NCBI RefSeq assembly: GCF_020535405.1
Contig: NZ_CP085036.1
Coordinates: forward strand, 1,612,001-1,676,000
DNA: 64,000 nucleotides
Origin: Antiquaquibacter oligotrophicus
Lineage (GTDB): Bacteria > Actinomycetota > Actinomycetes > Actinomycetales > Microbacteriaceae
Reading direction: 5' to 3'
A program made the position numbers and the translations under genes. The notes under the pieces are model-generated. The model was not told the DNA's origin. It did no database searches and saw only the letters and a program-made list of their open reading frames with translations. Of the stretch, positions 1-8,969 are shown one piece after another; position 1 is the stretch's first letter; the number at the start of each line of letters is the position of its first letter.

Positions 1-14
1 ATGACGTCTCCTAG

Positions 15-64
15 CTGAGTTGGAAACAACAACCTAGCACCCTAAGTAGGCAAGTCCAACTCAG
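15..64. promoter_or_regulatory. Inverted repeat in the hxlR-type gene promoter
   Basis: Two perfect 10-bp arms, CTGAGTTGGA at 15-24 and TCCAACTCAG at 55-64, are separated by 30 bp and end just before the ATG at 70. The position suits an operator bound by the adjacent HxlR-family dimer (autoregulation). That role is inferred from location and symmetry only; the left side of the promoter is cut by the window edge. Confidence 0.4.
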
Positions 65-69
65 GTAGG

Positions 70-534
70 ATGCCTGACATGGATGCCGCGGAGTTCAACG
101 CTCACTGCTCGATAGCGAGAAGCCTCGAGGTTGTCGGCGAGAAGTGGACGCTCCTGATCCTCCGCGAGGCGTTTCGAGGAAGGACCCGGTTCAGCGAGTT
201 TCGCGAAGCGCTCGGTGTGGCCAGAGACATCCTCTCCGCACGTCTCGCGGTGCTCGTCGAGCACGGGGTCCTCAGTAAGCGCGCGTACCGCGACGAGAAC
301 GCGCGCGAGCGAGAGGAGTACGTGCTCACCGATGCCGGGCGCGATCTCCGCCCCGTACTCGCGGCGCTGACCGAATGGGGTGACGCGCACCGGGGGCTGC
401 CGCAGGGTCCCACCGCGCGGTTCATCGAGACGGCGACAGGGCAGCCCGTGCGGCTCGCGTTCGTCGCGGAAGACGGTCGTGAGGTCGCGGTCGCAGAGGT
501 GACGAGCGAGTTCACCGCGGCGGCCACGATCTAG
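70..534 (+). CDS. HxlR-family winged-helix transcriptional regulator
   Basis: This 154-residue protein has the compact winged-helix layout of HxlR/MarR-like repressors. An N-terminal Cys13 precedes the 'VVGEKWTLLILREAF' helix at about residues 20-35, followed by 'RTRFSEFREALGVARDILSARL' as the recognition region and a beta wing at 65-95. HxlR proteins often sense electrophiles or oxidants through such a cysteine. The C-terminal 50 residues form a short extension. The acyl-CoA dehydrogenase-like gene starts 24 bp downstream on the same strand and is a plausible target. A perfect inverted repeat immediately upstream may be its operator. The family call is secure; the inducer is unknown. Confidence 0.88.
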   Translation: MPDMDAAEFNAHCSIARSLEVVGEKWTLLILREAFRGRTRFSEFREALGVARDILSARLAVLVEHGVLSKRAYRDENAREREEYVLTDAGRDLRPVLAALTEWGDAHRGLPQGPTARFIETATGQPVRLAFVAEDGREVAVAEVTSEFTAAATI

Positions 535-558
535 CTCGCACGGCGTAGCGTTGGGCAC

Positions 559-1644
559 ATGACCGTGCTGACCGAGGACCTCCTGCTGGGCATCCGCGAA
601 CGTGCCGCAGACTACGACCGCGACAACACTTTTCCGTTCGAAGACCTGGACGCGTTGAGGGCGGCCGGATACCTCGCCCCGCGCAGTCTCCTCGAGACGG
701 CACGCGACCAGCGGATGCTCGCCGCCTACGCACCGGCGACGGCGCTCGCCGTGAACATGCACCTCGTGTGGGTCGGTGTGGCCCGCGTGCTGAAGGACCG
801 CGGTGACTCGTCGTTGCAGTGGGTGCTGGATGACGCGGCCGCCGGCGAACTCTTCGCGTTCGGCAACAGCGAGCCCGGCAACGATCTCGTGCTGTGGGAC
901 TCGCTCACCACGGTCGACACCGTCGAGGGTGGTTACGCCTTCACAGGCACCAAGATCTTCACGTCACTATCCCCCGCGTGGACGAGGCTCGGCGTGTTCG
1001 GCAAGCACGGCGACACCCTCATTCACGGGTTCATCACTCGCGACACCCCGGGTTGGCGCGCGCTCGACGATTGGGACACGCTCGGCATGCGCGCGACCCA
1101 AAGCCACACGACGGTGCTCGAGGGCGCCGTCGTTCCCGAGGAGAGGGTCGCGCGCATCCTGCCGGTCGGACCAAACGCCGACCCTTTCGTTTTCGGTATC
1201 TTCGCGAACTTCCTGCTCCTCATCGGGAGTGTCTACGCGGGCATCGCCGATCGCGCCCTCGAGCTCGGGGTGGAGGCAGTGAAGAGGCGCACGAGTCTCA
1301 AGACGGGCGAAACCTACGACCGTGACCCCGACTTCCGCTGGCGCCTCGCCGACGCGGCCCTCGCGCTCGACGCACTCGCGCCGCAGCTCGAGACCCTGGC
1401 AGCGGATGTCGACACCCTCGCCGACCACGGCTCGCGCTGGTTCCGGCTCCTCACGGGCGCCAAACACCGGTCGACCGAGACGGCACGCTACGTCGTCGAT
1501 CAGGCAATGCGTTCCGCGGGCGGCGGCGGGTATCGCTCCTCCTCGGAACTTGCGCGCCTCCAGCGTGACGTGCTCGCGGGCATTTACCACCCGAGTGACA
1601 CCGAGTCGGTGCACTCGACGGTCGCGACGAACCTGCTCGGCTAG
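559..1644 (+). CDS. Acyl-CoA dehydrogenase-family flavoprotein
   Basis: This 361-residue protein follows the three-domain acyl-CoA dehydrogenase fold: an N-terminal helical domain, a middle beta domain with 'GYAFTGTKIFTSLSPAWTRLGVFGK' at about 115-140 and 'WDTLGMRATQSHTTVLEGAVVPEE' at about 172-195, and a C-terminal helical domain ending 'QAMRSAGGGGYRSSSELARLQRDVLAG'. It probably binds FAD. The substrate is not evident: no clear catalytic glutamate motif stands out, and such short members also act as flavin-dependent monooxygenases or desulfurization-type enzymes. A TAGCGT box 7 nt before the ATG suggests a leaderless transcript. It probably pairs functionally with the preceding HxlR regulator. 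Confidence 0.85.
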   Translation: MTVLTEDLLLGIRERAADYDRDNTFPFEDLDALRAAGYLAPRSLLETARDQRMLAAYAPATALAVNMHLVWVGVARVLKDRGDSSLQWVLDDAAAGELFAFGNSEPGNDLVLWDSLTTVDTVEGGYAFTGTKIFTSLSPAWTRLGVFGKHGDTLIHGFITRDTPGWRALDDWDTLGMRATQSHTTVLEGAVVPEERVARILPVGPNADPFVFGIFANFLLLIGSVYAGIADRALELGVEAVKRRTSLKTGETYDRDPDFRWRLADAALALDALAPQLETLAADVDTLADHGSRWFRLLTGAKHRSTETARYVVDQAMRSAGGGGYRSSSELARLQRDVLAGIYHPSDTESVHSTVATNLLG

Positions 1645-1688
1645 TCGGCTCTGGTGGCGCCGTCCCGCATCCAGTAGCGTGACCCCTC

Positions 1689-3044
1689 GTGAGTGAACCC
1701 GGGTTGCGCCGCAGGGCGCGACCTCGCCTGCGCCCCGCGCAATGGACCGTTGGCGGGTTTGCAGCAGGCATCCTCATCGGCACCCTGCTGCTCCTGCTTC
1801 CCGTCGCCCGCACCGGTGAAGGCGGGGCGTCGCCGATCGAGGCCTTCTTCACCGCCGTCTCCGCCATCTGCGTAACCGGGCACGTCATCGTCGACACGCC
1901 AACGTTTTGGACACCCTTCGGCCACGTCGTCATTCTCCTGCCCATTCAGCTCGGAGGTATCGGTGTCATGACGTTCGCCTCGATCGTCGGCGTGACGATC
2001 ATGCGACGGCTCTCCCTCACCTCGCGGCTCAACGCGGCCGCGGAATCGCGCGCCCTCGACATCGCCGACGTGCGATCGCTCATCGTCGGTGTTCTTCGCC
2101 TCTCGCTCATCATCGAGGGCGCCGTCGCCCTCGTACTCTCCCTCTGGTTCTGGCTTCACTACGGTCGTGACCCGCTCGAGTCGGCGTGGCTCGGGGTCTT
2201 CCACGCCGTCTCGTCGTTCAACAACGCGGGCTTCGCACTCTTCAGCGACAACTTCATGAGTTATGTGGCCGACCCTGTCGTCTCACTCGCGTTGTGTGCG
2301 TCGATCATCCTCGGTGGGCTCGGTTTTCCGGTCCTCATGCAATTGCGCAAGTTCTGGGGCAAACCCCTGCGCTGGAACATGAACACCCGCATCGTGATCC
2401 TCATGACGCCGATCCTCCTCATCGGCGGCGCTATCTACATCACCGCGATCGAGTGGAACAACCCCGATACCCTCGGCGCCCTCGACTGGCCGGCGCGCAT
2501 CCTTGCTGGCTTCTTCCAGTCGGTGCAGACCCGCACCGCGGGATTCAACTCGATAGCTATCGGTGATGCGGATGACTCGACCCTTTTCGGAATGACCGCC
2601 CTCATGTTCATCGGCGGAGGCCCAGCCGGAACCGCTGGCGGCATCAAGGTGACGACATTCGCCGTGCTGCTCTTCATCCTCGTGGCCGAGATCCGGGGTG
2701 ACGGCGTGGTCAACGTGCTCGGTAAGCGGCTCTCCCGCGCGGTGCACCGCCAGGCCATCGCCGTGGTGTTGCTTTCGACGGCGGTGGTCACGGCGAGCAC
2801 GGTCGTCATCATGCTCCTCTCCGACCTGCCCCTCAGCCCGGTGCTCTTCGAGACGGTCTCCGCCTTCGGCACGGTCGGGCTCTCCACTGGCATCACCGCG
2901 TCACTCCCAGTGCCCGCGCAGCTCGTGTTGTGTCTGCTTATGGTGTTGGGCCGACTCGGACCGATCACGTTCGCCGCCGCCCTCGCCCTCCGCGAGCGCG
3001 AGGTGCTGTACCAACTCCCCAAGGAAAGGCCGATCATTGGCTAG
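1689..3044 (+). CDS. ktrB: Potassium uptake channel subunit, TrkH/KtrB family
   Basis: The 451-residue integral membrane protein has the four membrane-pore-membrane repeats of K+ translocators. Pore segments are visible as 'AICVTGHVIVDT' (about 55-66), 'FNNAGFALF' (about 178), 'TRTAGFNSI' (about 285) and 'AFGTVGLSTGI' (about 395). Each has the filter glycine. The first pore reads VTGH where most family members have VTGL, a small oddity. It should form the membrane pore and be gated by the KtrA ring encoded next; the ktrA start overlaps this stop by 8 bp. The GTG start is chosen because TAGCGT lies 8 nt upstream, as in other leaderless genes here. Confidence 0.93.
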   Translation: MSEPGLRRRARPRLRPAQWTVGGFAAGILIGTLLLLLPVARTGEGGASPIEAFFTAVSAICVTGHVIVDTPTFWTPFGHVVILLPIQLGGIGVMTFASIVGVTIMRRLSLTSRLNAAAESRALDIADVRSLIVGVLRLSLIIEGAVALVLSLWFWLHYGRDPLESAWLGVFHAVSSFNNAGFALFSDNFMSYVADPVVSLALCASIILGGLGFPVLMQLRKFWGKPLRWNMNTRIVILMTPILLIGGAIYITAIEWNNPDTLGALDWPARILAGFFQSVQTRTAGFNSIAIGDADDSTLFGMTALMFIGGGPAGTAGGIKVTTFAVLLFILVAEIRGDGVVNVLGKRLSRAVHRQAIAVVLLSTAVVTASTVVIMLLSDLPLSPVLFETVSAFGTVGLSTGITASLPVPAQLVLCLLMVLGRLGPITFAAALALREREVLYQLPKERPIIG

Positions 3045-3729
3045 GTCACACTCTCAGTCGGACGCGGGACGCGTCGCCCGCGCGGATTCCGTAGCCGTCA
3101 TCGGGCTCGGGCGCTTTGGTCAGGCTCTCGCGCTCGAGCTCATGGACAGCGGAACCGAAGTGCTCGGAATCGACTTCCGCGAGGAGATCGTGCAAGAGCT
3201 CAACGGCCAGCTCACCCACGTCGTACAGGCGGACTCGACGAAGGAGGCCGCGCTGCGCCAACTGGCCGTTCCGGAGTTCGACCGCGTGGTGGTCGCCATC
3301 GGGCACGACGTCGAGGCGAGCATCCTCACCACGTCGATCCTTCTCGGCTTCAACATCGAGCACCTCTGGGTGAAGGCGGTGAGCGAGCAGCACGGCCGCA
3401 TCCTCGAGCAACTCGGGGTCAAACACGTAGTGTTCCCCGAGGGCGACATGGGCAGGCGCGTTGCGCATCTGGTCCGCGGCTCGATGCAGGACTACCTGGA
3501 GATCGGGGACGACTTCTCCCTCATCAAGATGGCTCCCCCGCCGAGCACCATCGGCAAAAACCTCACGGAGGCAGGGGTGCGCACCAAGTTCGGCGTCACC
3601 GTTGTCGCGGTTCGCAGCGTCGGGGGCCGGTGGACGTACGCGACCGCCGAGACCGTCATCGCCGAGGGCGACACCCTGCTTGTTGCCGGCAGTACGGCTA
3701 AGGCCGAAGCGTTCAGCCAGCTCCGCTGA
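3037..3729 (+). CDS. ktrA: Potassium channel regulatory subunit, TrkA/KtrA family
   Basis: This cytosolic 230-residue protein carries an RCK_N Rossmann domain with the nucleotide-binding 'VAVIGLGRFGQALA' loop at about residues 18-31 and an acidic strand end 'VLGIDFREE'. An RCK_C domain at about 145-230 ends 'IAEGDTLLVAGS'. It should bind NAD(H) or adenine nucleotides and cyclic dinucleotides and gate KtrB. The start is a TTG inside the end of ktrB, 8 nt after AAGGAAAG, giving 'MARSHSQSDAG'. A longer reading of this frame runs antiparallel to nothing useful and overlaps ktrB, so I rejected it. Translational coupling with ktrB is likely. Confidence 0.92.
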   Translation: MARSHSQSDAGRVARADSVAVIGLGRFGQALALELMDSGTEVLGIDFREEIVQELNGQLTHVVQADSTKEAALRQLAVPEFDRVVVAIGHDVEASILTTSILLGFNIEHLWVKAVSEQHGRILEQLGVKHVVFPEGDMGRRVAHLVRGSMQDYLEIGDDFSLIKMAPPPSTIGKNLTEAGVRTKFGVTVVAVRSVGGRWTYATAETVIAEGDTLLVAGSTAKAEAFSQLR

Positions 3730-3748
3730 GCGAGCGTAGGGTGAAGGA

Positions 3749-5005
3749 ATGAGCGACGGGGCTGACGGCACCACAATCGACGTCACGGTGGCACTAGTCG
3801 GCACACTCGATACCAAGGGTGCCGAATACCAGTGGATGCACGACCGGCTCGTTCGGCACGGTGTGTCCGTTCTCGTGGTCGACGCGGGCACCGAAGCGCC
3901 GCGCGGGTTCGTCTCCGAGGTGCATGCGGACGCAGCATCCGTCGCGTCCGCCGGCGGTGCCGACCTCGATGAACTCCGCGCCGACCAGGATCGCGGCGCC
4001 GCCGTCACGGCGATGGGCGAGGGTGCTGCCGTCGTTCTCGCGCGTGAGTTCGACGAGGGCCGCGTGCACGGGGTGCTGGCTCTCGGCGGCAGCGGCGGAT
4101 CGTCGATCGCCGCGCGAGCGGTGCGCGATTTGCCCATCGGGGTGCCGAAGCTCATCGTCTCGACGATGGCCTCCGGTGATGTCTCCTCGTACGTCGGATC
4201 GAGTGACGTCACCCTCATGTACTCGGTCGTCGATATCGCCGGCATCAACCAGGTCTCCCGCGCCGTGCTCGGAAACGCTGCCGCCGCCATCGCGGGGATG
4301 GCGAAGGACTACGCGAGCCGGCAACACGAGGAGCCCGTCGACGAGCGCCCGCTCGTTGCCGCTTCGATGTTCGGTGTGACAACACCCGCCGTCGATGCCG
4401 CGCGCGAGAGGCTCGAGCATCTCGGTTATGAGGTGCTCGTTTTCCACGCGACCGGGTCGGGCGGGCGCGCGCTCGAGGCGCTCGCGCGGTCCGGGATGCT
4501 CGCAGGGGTCCTCGATCTCACGACAACCGAACTCGCCGACGACCTCGTGGGCGGGATACTGAGCGCAGGTCCCGACCGCGTGACCGCCGCCGCGGCATCC
4601 GGGGTCCCTCAGGTGGTGAGCCTCGGTGCCCTCGACATGGTCAATTTCGGCCCGCGCGAGACCGTGCCGAGCGAGTTCGACGATCGCCTCCTCTACGTGC
4701 ACAACCCGACGATCACCCTCATGCGCACGACCGTCGAAGAGAACGCGGAACTCGGGCGTCGGCTCGGCGGCAAACTCGCCGGTCAGCAGCGCACCGTGCT
4801 CATTGTGCCGCGCGGCGGAGTGTCCGCCCTCGACGCCGAGGGGATGCCCTTCCACGATGCGGCGGCGGATGACGCGCTCTTCGACGCCGTCATCGAAGCG
4901 GCGAGCGGCATCCCTCTCGTCGTGAGCGACTCCCACATCAACGACCCCGAGCTCGCCCGTCAGGCGGCAGACACACTCCACTCCCTCATCGAAGGACGGC
5001 AATGA
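3749..5005 (+). CDS. Tm-1-like ATP-binding domain protein (UPF0261)
   Basis: The 418-residue protein matches the UPF0261/Tm-1 N-terminal family along its length: '[21 protein letters not shown]' motif near the start, a glycine-rich '[41 protein letters not shown]' block at about 108-150, and '[20 protein letters not shown]' at about 315. In the plant Tm-1 protein this fold binds ATP and is fused to a TIM-barrel domain; here the TIM-barrel partner is the next gene, overlapping by 4 bp. The enzymatic function of bacterial members is unknown, but these pairs often sit near carbohydrate genes. TAGGGT 6 nt before the ATG suggests leaderless transcription. Confidence 0.88.
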   Translation: MSDGADGTTIDVTVALVGTLDTKGAEYQWMHDRLVRHGVSVLVVDAGTEAPRGFVSEVHADAASVASAGGADLDELRADQDRGAAVTAMGEGAAVVLAREFDEGRVHGVLALGGSGGSSIAARAVRDLPIGVPKLIVSTMASGDVSSYVGSSDVTLMYSVVDIAGINQVSRAVLGNAAAAIAGMAKDYASRQHEEPVDERPLVAASMFGVTTPAVDAARERLEHLGYEVLVFHATGSGGRALEALARSGMLAGVLDLTTTELADDLVGGILSAGPDRVTAAAASGVPQVVSLGALDMVNFGPRETVPSEFDDRLLYVHNPTITLMRTTVEENAELGRRLGGKLAGQQRTVLIVPRGGVSALDAEGMPFHDAAADDALFDAVIEAASGIPLVVSDSHINDPELARQAADTLHSLIEGRQ

Positions 5006-5838
5006 TCGACAGAACTACAGCCCTCGAACGTCTGCGCGCGCAGGTGGCCGCCGGCCGTCCCATCATCGGGGCGGGGGCGGGCACCGGTATCTCGGCGAAG
5101 TCGGAGGAGGCCGGCGGCGTCGACATGATCATCATCTACAACTCCGGGAGGTACCGGATGGCAGGCCGTGGTTCGCTCAGCGGGCTGCTCGCCTATGGGG
5201 ATGCCAACCAGATCGTGGTCGACATGGCGCGCGAAGTGCTGCCCATCGTGCAGAACACCCCGGTCATCGCGGGCGTGAACGGCACCGACCCGTTCCGCGT
5301 TATGGGGCACTTCCTCGACGATCTGAAGCGTCTCGGTTTCACCGGAATCCAGAACTTCCCCACGGTCGGCCTCATCGACGGGCTCTTCCGTCAGAACCTC
5401 GAGGAGACCGGCATGAGCTACTCGCTCGAGGTCGACATGGTTCGACTCGCGGCCGAGCGTGACCTGCTCACCACGCCGTACGTGTTCGACGTCGAGTCGG
5501 CGGTCGCGATGACCGAGGCGGGAGCCGACATCGTTGTCGCGCACATGGGGCTCACGACGATGGGAACAATCGGCGCGAAGACGACAGCCGTGACCCTGGA
5601 GGGCTCCGTCGAGAAAGTGCAGGAGATCGCGGATGCCGCCACCGCCGTCAACCCGGATGTGCTCGTCATCTGCCACGGCGGCCCCATCGCGGAGCCGTCC
5701 GACGCCGCCTACGTGCTGCAGAACACCACGGGGGTGCACGGTTTCTACGGGGCATCCTCGGCGGAGCGGTTGCCGACGGAACGTGGCATCCGTGAGCAGA
5801 TCGAGGAGTTCAAAGCGATCACGTTCGAGAAGGGGTAG
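5002..5838 (+). CDS. Phosphoenolpyruvate hydrolase-like TIM-barrel protein
   Basis: This 278-residue protein belongs to the family annotated as phosphoenolpyruvate hydrolase-like, related to PEP mutase/isocitrate lyase-type TIM barrels and to the C-terminal half of plant Tm-1. Conserved blocks are '[24 protein letters not shown]' (about 16-39), '[14 protein letters not shown]' (about 88) and '[16 protein letters not shown]' (about 113). The start overlaps the UPF0261 stop (ATGA), and the cupin gene begins 2 bp after its stop, so the three are almost certainly co-transcribed and translationally coupled. The real substrate is not established for this family. Confidence 0.87.
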   Translation: MIDRTTALERLRAQVAAGRPIIGAGAGTGISAKSEEAGGVDMIIIYNSGRYRMAGRGSLSGLLAYGDANQIVVDMAREVLPIVQNTPVIAGVNGTDPFRVMGHFLDDLKRLGFTGIQNFPTVGLIDGLFRQNLEETGMSYSLEVDMVRLAAERDLLTTPYVFDVESAVAMTEAGADIVVAHMGLTTMGTIGAKTTAVTLEGSVEKVQEIADAATAVNPDVLVICHGGPIAEPSDAAYVLQNTTGVHGFYGASSAERLPTERGIREQIEEFKAITFEKG

Positions 5839-5840
5839 TC

Positions 5841-6236
5841 ATGACGAAGCCCGATGACGTAGCCACCCGCGTGCTCGACTGGGGCACCATCAAGTGGCTC
5901 GTGTCGCCCGAAACCGATCCGGGTACCGGCATGACCATGTGCGAGGTGATCGTGTACCCGGGCAAGGGTCACGCCGAGCACAATCATCCGGATGCCGAGG
6001 AGACGATCTACGTCATCTCCGGCACGGGTTCCCAGACGGTGGGAGGCGCTGGCCCCTTCGACATCGCGCCGGGGGACGCCGTGTACGTGCCGCTCGGCGA
6101 GATGCACTCCACCATGAACACGGGCTGGGCGCCGCTGCACATCCTCGTGACCTACAACCCGGCGGGTGCCGAGCGCGCCATCGACGCGGACCCCACGGTG
6201 CGCATCCTGCCGCCGGGCGAGCCGCCGGTTGCGTGA
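5841..6236 (+). CDS. Small cupin-domain protein
   Basis: A single-domain cupin of 131 residues. Cupin motif 1 is seen as 'PGKGHAEHNHPDAEETIYVISGTG' at about 40-63 with His and Glu metal ligands, and motif 2 as 'PGDAVYVPLGEMHSTMN' at about 78-94 with the last His ligand. It probably binds a divalent metal and acts as a small isomerase, dioxygenase or sugar/keto-acid binding protein. It is the last gene of the UPF0261/TIM-barrel operon, starting 2 bp after the previous stop, which suggests a role in the same pathway. The stop codon leads straight into a long hairpin. Confidence 0.88.
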   Translation: MTKPDDVATRVLDWGTIKWLVSPETDPGTGMTMCEVIVYPGKGHAEHNHPDAEETIYVISGTGSQTVGGAGPFDIAPGDAVYVPLGEMHSTMNTGWAPLHILVTYNPAGAERAIDADPTVRILPPGEPPVA

Positions 6237-6288
6237 GTTGGCACGTTCCCACCCATCCGCGGGGCGGGGGGTGGGTTGGTGACAACTC
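6235..6288 (+). terminator. Long intergenic hairpin H1 with a 14-nt loop
   Basis: The arms at 6235-6254 and 6269-6288 pair at 16 of 20 positions and enclose a loop of exactly 14 nt. The hairpin begins within the stop codon of the cupin gene, so it probably ends that operon. There is no strong T tract. The arm length and loop size match three other hairpins in this window (37891, 38886, 43519). Confidence 0.5.
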
Positions 6289-6309
6289 GCAGCGTGTTTA
6301 ACTAGTCCC

Positions 6310-6750
6310 ATGCCACTTCAGGGAGAGTACGCACCAAGCACGTCGGACTGGGCTCGCGAGCAGGCCGAGAAATACGAGGCCACGGGCGGCAAGGAGGCGG
6401 GGGACCTTCGCGGGATGCCCGTCATCGTGCTGACCACGGTGGGCGCGAAGTCCGGGATGCTCCGCAAGACGGCGCTCATGCGTGTCGAGCACGACGGGGT
6501 CTACGCCGTCGTCGCCTCACTCGGTGGCGCGCCCAAGAACCCCGTCTGGTACTACAACATCGTGAAGCAGCCGCACGTCGAACTGCAGGACGGCGAGGTC
6601 AAGAGCGACTACCTCGCGCGTGAGGTCACGGGCGACGAGAAGGCGATCTGGTGGGAGCGCGCCGTCGCGGCCTACCCGCCCTACGCCGACTACCAGCAGA
6701 AGACCGACCGCGAGATCCCTGTCTTCGTGCTGGAGCCGTTCGAGGAATAG
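6310..6750 (+). CDS. Deazaflavin (F420)-dependent nitroreductase-family protein
   Basis: The 146-residue protein fits the small split beta-barrel of Ddn/FDOR-A type enzymes: '[27 protein letters not shown]' at about 37-62, '[28 protein letters not shown]' at about 67-95, and '[28 protein letters not shown]' at the end. Family members bind F420 through the K-S-G and lysine-rich region and reduce quinones, nitroaromatics or enones. The N-terminal '[16 protein letters not shown]' is also typical. It stands alone between the H1 hairpin and the convergent esterase gene. Confidence 0.9.
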   Translation: MPLQGEYAPSTSDWAREQAEKYEATGGKEAGDLRGMPVIVLTTVGAKSGMLRKTALMRVEHDGVYAVVASLGGAPKNPVWYYNIVKQPHVELQDGEVKSDYLAREVTGDEKAIWWERAVAAYPPYADYQQKTDREIPVFVLEPFEE

Positions 6751-6756
6751 CGCCGG

Positions 6757-7380
6757 CTACGGCTGGAACTGCTGCAACCAGCGCTCGCAGAGCGGGCGCC
6801 AGGCTTCCGCCGGATAGCCTTCGGCGAAGCCCAGACCGTGGCGGCCCTCCGCGAAGACGTGCAGGTCGTGCGGTACACCGTGGCGGGCGAGGGATGCCGC
6901 AAGCCGGTAGCTGTGCTCACGAGGGGGCACCGCGGCATCCGCCCCCGTCGACCAGATGAACATGGGTGGGGTCTCTGCGGTGACGAGCCGATCGATCGAG
7001 AGCGCCCGCTTGCGCCACCACGATGGCCGGGGACCCAGAAGGTTGTCGCGCGAGCCTCGATGCGTGCGCTGGTCCATCGCGATCACCGGGTAGCCGAGTA
7101 CGGCGAAGTCCGGCCGAGGAGTGCTCACCGCCGCGTGCGCGGCCAGATGTCCGCCGGCCGAAAAGCCGAGCACACCAACGACCTCGTGTCCCGCGGCGCG
7201 CTCCACCGCGAGTTCACGCTGCGCAGCCAGCAGCGGACCGGGATGCCGCGTGCCGACGGGATACTTCACGACCCGGGCATCCCACCCGAGGCCCCGCAAC
7301 CACTCGGCCACGGGTTCGCCCTCATGATTCGCGTGGTGCGCGTAGGAGCCGCCGGGAAATACAAGGATGCTGCCGCTCAT
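6757..7380 (-). CDS. Alpha/beta hydrolase, acetylxylan esterase-like
   Basis: A 207-residue cytosolic esterase with no signal peptide. The oxyanion-hole strand 'ILVFPGGSYAHHANHEG' occupies about residues 5-21, the nucleophile elbow 'GFSAGGH' about residue 73, an acid in 'STGADAAVPP' near 150, and the catalytic His in 'EGRHGLGF' near 183. This arrangement matches the BD-FAE/Axe esterases that deacetylate sugars. A role in deacetylating imported oligosaccharides is only an inference from the sugar-rich window. TAGCGT sits 6 nt before the ATG on the minus strand, implying leaderless transcription. Confidence 0.87.
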   Translation of the reverse strand: MSGSILVFPGGSYAHHANHEGEPVAEWLRGLGWDARVVKYPVGTRHPGPLLAAQRELAVERAAGHEVVGVLGFSAGGHLAAHAAVSTPRPDFAVLGYPVIAMDQRTHRGSRDNLLGPRPSWWRKRALSIDRLVTAETPPMFIWSTGADAAVPPREHSYRLAASLARHGVPHDLHVFAEGRHGLGFAEGYPAEAWRPLCERWLQQFQP

Positions 7381-7424
7381 GGCCCAACGCTACTGATTTT
7401 CGTACGCGTAGTAGCGCGTGGGGC

Positions 7425-8885
7425 CTACTTCTTCTCGCGCCAGGCCCTCTCGAACGGTAGCCGCCACGAGTGCGGCGCGATGAGCTGGTGGATGGCGTCG
7501 GGCCCCCAACTACCCGGGAAGTACGGACGTACCGGTCCCGGATTCTCGAGCAGCGGTGCCGAGACTTCCCAGAGCCGCTCAATGTCGGCAGCCGTCGTGA
7601 AGAGGGTGTGGTCACCGCGCATGGCGTCGAGAATGAGGCGCTCGTACGCTTCGAGCACGTCGCCAGCCTGCTCGACCTCGGCGAGTGAGAACTGCATGCT
7701 CAACTTGTCGAGCTTCATACCCGGTCCCGGGCGCTTGCCGTAGAACGAGAGCGACACCTTGGAGGCATCGGCGAGGTCGAAGGTGAGGTGATCGGGTCCG
7801 TGTTCTCCGATGCCGGAGCCCGCCGGGAACATACTCTTCGGCGGTTCGTGGAACGCGATCGAGATGATGCGCTGTCCTTCTGCCATCCGTTTACCTGTGC
7901 GCAGGTAGAAGGGCACCCCCGCCCAACGCCAGTTGTCGATGTAGCACTTGAGCGCGATGAAGGTCTCGGTCTCCGACTCCGGAGCGACGCCGGCCTCGTC
8001 ACGGTAGCCGCCGTATTGGCCCCGCACGACGTTCTCCGGCTCGAGCGGCTGCATCGAACGGAACACCTTGTTCTTCTCGTCGCTGATCGCTCGCGGTTCG
8101 AGGGCGGTCGGGGGCTCCATCGCCATAAACGCGAGCACCTGGAAGAGGTGGGTGACCACCATGTCCCGATAGGCGCCCGTCGCCTCGTAGAAGCCGGCGC
8201 GCCCGTCGAGGTTGAGTTTCTCGGGCACGTCGATCTGCACGTGGTCGATGAAGTTACGATTCCAGATCGGTTCGAACAGGCCGTTCGCGAAGCGGAACGC
8301 GAGGATGTTCTGCGCGGGCTCTTTGCCGAGGAAGTGGTCGATCCTGAAGATCTGGCTCTCGTCGAAGACCTCGTGCACCTGACGGTTGAGGTCGATGGCG
8401 CTCGCAAGGTCGGTGCCGAACGGCTTCTCCATGATCACGCGGGAGTCCTCGACGAGGTCGGCGCTCGAGAGGGTCCGGATGACGGCGAGTGCGGCCTTGG
8501 GTGGAACGCTCAGGTAGTGGAGCCGCTTCGTGCCGGGGCCCAAGAGCGCCTCGGCCGCGCGCACGGCGTCGGCGAGGGCATCCGGACCCTCACCGGTCGG
8601 TACGTAGGTGAGGCGACCGGCGAATACGGACTTCTGCTGGTCCGTGAGTGGTCGCGTGCTGAACTGGGCGACGGCATCGAGGGCCATGTCGCGGAACGAT
8701 TCGTCCGTGTGATCTTCGAGTGACGTCCCGACGACACGGATGTCGGGGGCCAGGGCGGAGAGCACGAGGTGGGCGAGGCCCGGCAGGAGCTTGCGGCGTG
8801 CGAGGTCGCCCGCAGCTCCGAAGAGGACTACGACGTGGGGCGCGATCTCGTCGCGCTGTTCGGGTTCGGGTGCGATGGTCACCAC
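7425..8885 (-). CDS. zwf: Glucose-6-phosphate 1-dehydrogenase
   Basis: The 486-residue enzyme oxidises glucose-6-phosphate to 6-phosphogluconolactone using NADP+ or NAD+ and opens the pentose phosphate pathway. The Rossmann loop 'VVLFGAAGDLARRKLLPGL' is at about 18-36, the active-site 'RIDHFLGKE' at about 175 (catalytic His in D-H-F), and 'IMEKPFG' at about 148. Length is normal. Unlike the usual actinobacterial arrangement it is not next to opcA, pgl, tal or tkt, so it may be a second zwf copy or an isolated one. The GTG at 8885 is used; a second GTG follows immediately. Confidence 0.94.
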   Translation of the reverse strand: MVTIAPEPEQRDEIAPHVVVLFGAAGDLARRKLLPGLAHLVLSALAPDIRVVGTSLEDHTDESFRDMALDAVAQFSTRPLTDQQKSVFAGRLTYVPTGEGPDALADAVRAAEALLGPGTKRLHYLSVPPKAALAVIRTLSSADLVEDSRVIMEKPFGTDLASAIDLNRQVHEVFDESQIFRIDHFLGKEPAQNILAFRFANGLFEPIWNRNFIDHVQIDVPEKLNLDGRAGFYEATGAYRDMVVTHLFQVLAFMAMEPPTALEPRAISDEKNKVFRSMQPLEPENVVRGQYGGYRDEAGVAPESETETFIALKCYIDNWRWAGVPFYLRTGKRMAEGQRIISIAFHEPPKSMFPAGSGIGEHGPDHLTFDLADASKVSLSFYGKRPGPGMKLDKLSMQFSLAEVEQAGDVLEAYERLILDAMRGDHTLFTTAADIERLWEVSAPLLENPGPVRPYFPGSWGPDAIHQLIAPHSWRLPFERAWREKK

Positions 8886-8969
8886 CCGATGGTGGCAGCA
8901 GGCCCGCAGCGCAATGGCGCTGAGCGACGATCATTTACAGGGGTTTAACGCGCCAGTAATCTGCCGTCG

